Source: an uncultured Clostridium sp. (lineage in GTDB: Bacteria; Bacillota; Clostridia; Lachnospirales; Lachnospiraceae). From it: 5,328 bases of DNA. Where the stretch lies: positions 1 to 5,328 of the forward strand of contig UQJF01000163.1 of the NCBI GenBank assembly GCA_900541315.1, in the 5' to 3' direction. Positions within the stretch are counted from its first letter, which is position 1. Every line of letters begins with the position of its first letter. The position numbers and the translations under genes are program-made. Positions 5,302 to 5,328 of this stretch are shown here, in pieces. The notes beneath the pieces are model-generated. The model did no database searches, was not told where the DNA came from, and worked only from the letters and a program-made list of their open reading frames with translations.

Positions 5302-5328
5302 CTGTCTCTTATACACATCTCCGAGCCC
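5302..5328. other. Nextera transposase adapter contamination at the contig end
   Basis: CTGTCTCTTATACACATCT (5302-5320) is the reverse complement of the 19-bp Tn5 mosaic end used in Nextera libraries. The next eight bases, CCGAGCCC, match the start of the adjoining read-2-side adapter. This is library-preparation sequence left by incomplete trimming, not genomic DNA and not a natural Tn5 end. Genomic sequence should be taken to end at 5301. Confidence 0.97.

Noticed and set aside
5302..5320. The Tn5 mosaic end as a natural transposon terminus.
   Set aside because: It is followed by Nextera adapter bases and lies exactly at the contig end, so it is a library artefact.
1..5328. CRISPR arrays, tRNA or rRNA genes.
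   Set aside because: No regularly spaced repeats with unique spacers and no tRNA or rRNA signatures were found; the only tandem repeats are in-frame protein repeats.

Overview
The window reads as chromosomal DNA of a low-to-moderate GC Gram-positive anaerobe of the class Clostridia, most likely Lachnospiraceae. The support is a DUF5688-type protein, a secreted protein with choline-binding-type cell-wall repeats, Firmicutes-style WXG100 proteins, a lipoprotein with a classical lipobox, and strong AGGAGG ribosome-binding sites. The family assignment is inference. No gene here fixes the species.

Layout. Bases 1-246 hold no convincing gene. They contain two hairpin-forming inverted repeats, a possible -10 box, and the first copy of a 52-bp direct repeat. 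A DUF5688 family gene follows on the + strand (247-1161, TTG start). The second copy of the repeat begins on the last base of its stop codon. Everything after that is on the - strand. First comes a secreted cell-wall-binding repeat protein (1207-2388), convergent with the DUF5688 gene and with its own promoter near 2445-2473. Then comes a tightly packed operon, transcribed from the right edge leftwards. It holds the 3' end of a small gene (5210-5301), two WXG100 proteins (4895-5197 and 4566-4880), a 313-residue helical protein with two glycine-zipper segments (3614-4555), and a lipoprotein (2529-3617) whose ATG overlaps the previous stop codon as ATGA.

The operon is the most interesting part. 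Two different Esx/WXG100 proteins, each with a W-x-G turn and a C-terminal YxxxD/E signal, mark it as type VII secretion (T7SSb) cargo. The glycine-zipper protein starts with a WXG100-like helical region without W-x-G and carries two GxxxGxxxG segments. That suggests a membrane-acting T7SS effector or a membrane/export accessory. The lipoprotein is translationally coupled to it, contains a duplicated beta-rich domain, and ends in a module that resembles one found at the C-termini of cell-wall hydrolases. A working hypothesis is an effector with a surface-anchored partner, for example an immunity lipoprotein. No T7SS ATPase or membrane component lies in the window.

The last 27 bases (5302-5328) are not genomic. 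They match the Nextera transposase mosaic end plus adjoining adapter sequence, so the contig ends in untrimmed adapter and the upstream part of the operon is missing.
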